From Palsa-147 sp963771905 (lineage in GTDB: Bacteria; Acidobacteriota; Terriglobia; Acidiferrales; UBA7541): 64,000 nt of DNA. Under the pieces are notes generated by a model that made no database searches, was not told the DNA's origin, and was given only the letters and a program-made list of their open reading frames with translations. This document shows, in pieces, positions 61,814 through 64,000 of this stretch. How positions within the stretch are numbered: position 1 is the stretch's first letter; every line of letters starts with the position of its first letter. The stretch covers positions 364,692-428,691 of the forward strand of contig CAVYVI010000006.1 of assembly GCA_963771905.1 (NCBI GenBank). Reading direction: 5' to 3'. The position numbers and the translations under genes were made by a program.

Positions 61814-63469
61814 GCGTTCTTCTTCCGGTAGATTTCTTCGATGATTGGGCTCAGCCGTTCGAGGATGAAGTCCCGCCTCAGTTTACCATTGGCGGTGAGC
61901 AAACCGTTCTCGATCGAGAATGGCTCGGGCGCGAGGCGGTATGCGCGAATCCGGCGGTAGTGCGGAAGAACGGCGTTGAGCCGGTCGAGCGCGGCCTGCA
62001 GATCGGCCGATTGCAGGCCGTTCGCTGCCGTGGGAGAAAAGACCGCAGAGAGAAAGCTGCGATCGTTGCCAATGAGGATGACATGCTCGGCCGCCGGCAC
62101 AAGCGCTCTCAATTCCTCTTCGAGAGGCTCGGGCGGTATCTTGTGGCCCGAATTCAGGATGATGAGATTTTTCACGCGACCGATGATGCGCCAATTGCCC
62201 TTCGGGCTCACTTCGCCCTGATCGCCCGTATGGAACCAGCCGCCGCGCAACGCTTGGGCGGTGGCTTCCGGCCGATTCCAATAACCCGGAAAAATATTCG
62301 GCCCGCGCACCAGAATTTCGCTGCCCTCGCCGAGCTTCATCTCGATTCCGGGAATCGAAGAGCCGACGAAGCCGGGCTCGGGGTGCCGAGGATCGTCGAG
62401 CGTGCAGATAGCGGTCGTCTCCGTCAGGCCGTAAACCTGCAGAACCGGAATTCCCAGCATCATGAAAAAAAGCTGCGTATCCACAGCGAGGGGCGCGGAG
62501 CCGCAGATGAGCGCTTTTAGATTGGGGCCAATCGTCATGCGGATTTTGGTGAAGATCAGCCATTCGGCGAGCTTCAGTGAAAGGGAATCGCCGAAGCCGG
62601 CTGCGTTCTCGCGCTGCCGAGCGTATGCCGATTCCGCGCGCGCGAAGAGTTTGGCAGCGAATCCGCCGCGCTGCGCAATTTGCCCTTCGATCCGCGCGCG
62701 GATGCGTTCGAGCAGGATCGGCACGTTCAAAAAATAATCCGGAGCGGCCACCTTCATTTCCTCGCCCAGCCGGCTCAAATCCATCGAAAGAGCGAGAGTG
62801 CTGTTCCGCGAAAGCGCCGTGAGCAACAGGATCCACGACGCCGCGAGAGACATCGGACCAAAGTGGAAAACCTGATCGGAACGCGATTGCTTCGGATAAA
62901 GCGCCATAAGCTGGTCCAAGCGCGTGTTCGTGCAGGGAACTATGAGACTGACATTCCGGACGGTCAGGACGACGCCTTTCGGCTCGCCCGATGTACCCGA
63001 GGTGTAAATAATCACCACGGGATCGTCATCGGCGAGTGCCGGCGGCATACTTACAGAGCTCCCATTCGCCGCAAATACATCTTCGAAAAGCGTGACTGGC
63101 GGTGCACCAGACCAGACGGCTGCGATCGATCGCGCAATGCGGCGTCCGCGCAGAGAAGCAGCGCCGGAGTGCAATCCTTCATCATTCCGGCGAGATCGTC
63201 GGCGTTCCGCGCGCGTAGAGTGGAACTACGATGATTCCCTCGGCGGTAAGGCGAGATCGATGGCCGCCCAGCGAATACTGTTAGAACCGAGGAGCGCGCA
63301 GCGCTCGCCCTTCTTCAATCCCGCACGGCGGACAAAACCCCGCGCCCGTTCGATCAATTCGAGCAGCGAATTGCCTGAATAGTTCGACGCGCGTCGCATG
63401 GATTTCCTGCGCCACTGGTGCATCGCCGGCCGCTTTCAGCCTTTTCAAAATGTGATCCACGAAATTCAT
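61810..63469 (-). CDS. AMP-dependent acyl-CoA/acyl-ACP synthetase, frame-disrupted N-terminus
   Basis: Residues from position 63174 onward read without break: VVIIYTSGTSGEPKGVVLT, YGLTETTAICTLDD, GGWFHTGDQGEVSP, and a C-terminal KLRRDFILERLSP. The N-terminal quarter is split over three frames: MNFVDHILKRLKAAGDAPVA at 63469, SGNSLLELIERARGFVRRA, GIIVVPLYARG, and MMKDCTPALLLCADAALRDR, with shifts near 63391, 63246, 63200 and 63127. ATG 63469 overlaps the upstream stop (ATGA). Either sequence error or a dead copy. Confidence 0.75.
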
Positions 63470-64000
63470 GAAGTGGATAATTGAGAATAGCAGCGCGCCG
63501 CCGCAAGTTGCTCGAGCACTCCGCCCATAGGCGGAAGATATTCCTCCCAACTCCGCGAACCGCCCCGAATCGGAAATTCGGGATAGCGACGCGCCACATT
63601 GGCTCGAGATATGTCCCATGCGCGCCATAAGTTGCAGGTTGCGGACGACCGTAGCTCGATGGAGGCTCGGATGGCCTCGGCTTCCTGATCGAGTTGACCA
63701 AGGATGGCCACGAGTTTCTCCTCGAGATCCGGGTCGTCGACACGGAGGCTCAGATGCGTCGTCGCGCTCGTGCATAATGTTTCGGATGCGCTCGTCCATC
63801 GTGACGCCTGCAAAGACCACACCAGCCGGCATCGACGTAGCGACAGCATGATATCGCGAAGACACCAGTGATCGCAGCACCGCAGCACGCTCACCAGCTC
63901 GTACATGTTGAACCGATCGGATGAAAGATCGGCACACCACCCAGCTTCTCGCTGAGCCTTTCGCATGCCTGCCGGTCGAGCCGCTCCATCGCCACGAGAA
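63466..64000 (-). pseudogene. Polysaccharide pyruvyl transferase-like protein, C-terminal part, frame-disrupted
   Basis: The peptide can be pieced together across two or three frames: LVAMERLDRQACERLSEKL, VLRSLVSSRYHAVATSMPAG (the SSRYHA motif of PF04230), GVTMDERIRNIM, RVDDPDLEEKLVAILGQLDQ, VARRYPEFPIRGG and SWEEYLPPMGGVLEQL. Shifts occur near 63895, 63763, 63655 and 63608. The 5' end lies outside the window. Its stop overlaps the ligase start, so it belongs to the same operon. Confidence 0.55.

Overview
The window looks like a chromosomal segment of a soil acidobacterium (phylum Acidobacteriota). This is an inference from gene content: GC-rich DNA with many GTG/TTG starts, a futalosine-pathway menaquinone gene (mqnD), a GTP-type PEP carboxykinase, a sortilin/VPS10-like beta-propeller protein, DinB-like and PilZ proteins, and the decayed remnant of an Oar-like TonB-dependent receptor. 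I see no phage, insertion sequence, CRISPR array or rRNA operon. One tRNA gene (tRNA-Leu, anticodon TAA) is present. Coding density is high.

Layout. 1-3.1 kb: the N-terminal part of a seven-span membrane sensor cut by the window edge, a small conserved protein, an MscS channel and a small exported protein. 3.1-10.4 kb: a minus-strand housekeeping block (ddl, arginase, asnS, a TIM-barrel isomerase, gamma-glutamyltransferase, mqnD). 10.7-16.0 kb: secreted and small proteins, including a putative HEASH zinc peptidase, an NTF2-like protein, a cupin, a receiver protein, a DinB protein and a glutaredoxin-like protein. 16.2-19.6 kb: a plus-strand sulfur operon, cysM - JAMM protease (mec) - MoaD-like carrier (cysO) - ThiF/rhodanese (moeZ) - CDGSH protein, the layout of carrier-protein-dependent cysteine synthesis; the carrier ends in GG plus three residues. 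19.8-25.5 kb: GGDEF and PilZ proteins, DUF3467, an Nramp transporter, cytochrome c, peroxiredoxin and two unknowns. 25.5-30.8 kb: an M49-like peptidase, pckG and a patatin. 30.9-40.2 kb: fatty-acid beta-oxidation genes of fadN/fadA/fadE type, interspersed with an exported SAM hydrolase, a receptor pseudogene and two SRPBCC proteins, closed by a clear terminator.

40.5-53 kb: a small membrane protein, an SDR, a CPBP-like protein, a GntR regulator, ispH, an arginase-fold protein that has lost metal ligands, a HAD hydrolase, a 1056-residue repeat protein ending in PilZ, another PilZ protein, and exported proteins. 53-64 kb: tRNA-Leu, the VPS10-like protein, a CDP-alcohol phosphatidyltransferase, then a tightly overlapped minus-strand operon: AMP-ligase, enoyl-CoA hydratase, acyl carrier protein, second AMP-ligase, lipid kinase and PlsC-type acyltransferase. 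That operon reads like an uncharacterised lipid-assembly pathway.

The last ~900 bases (63.1-64.0 kb) carry about eight frame changes in two otherwise well-conserved genes, unlike the rest of the window. Sequencing or assembly error there is as likely as real decay.
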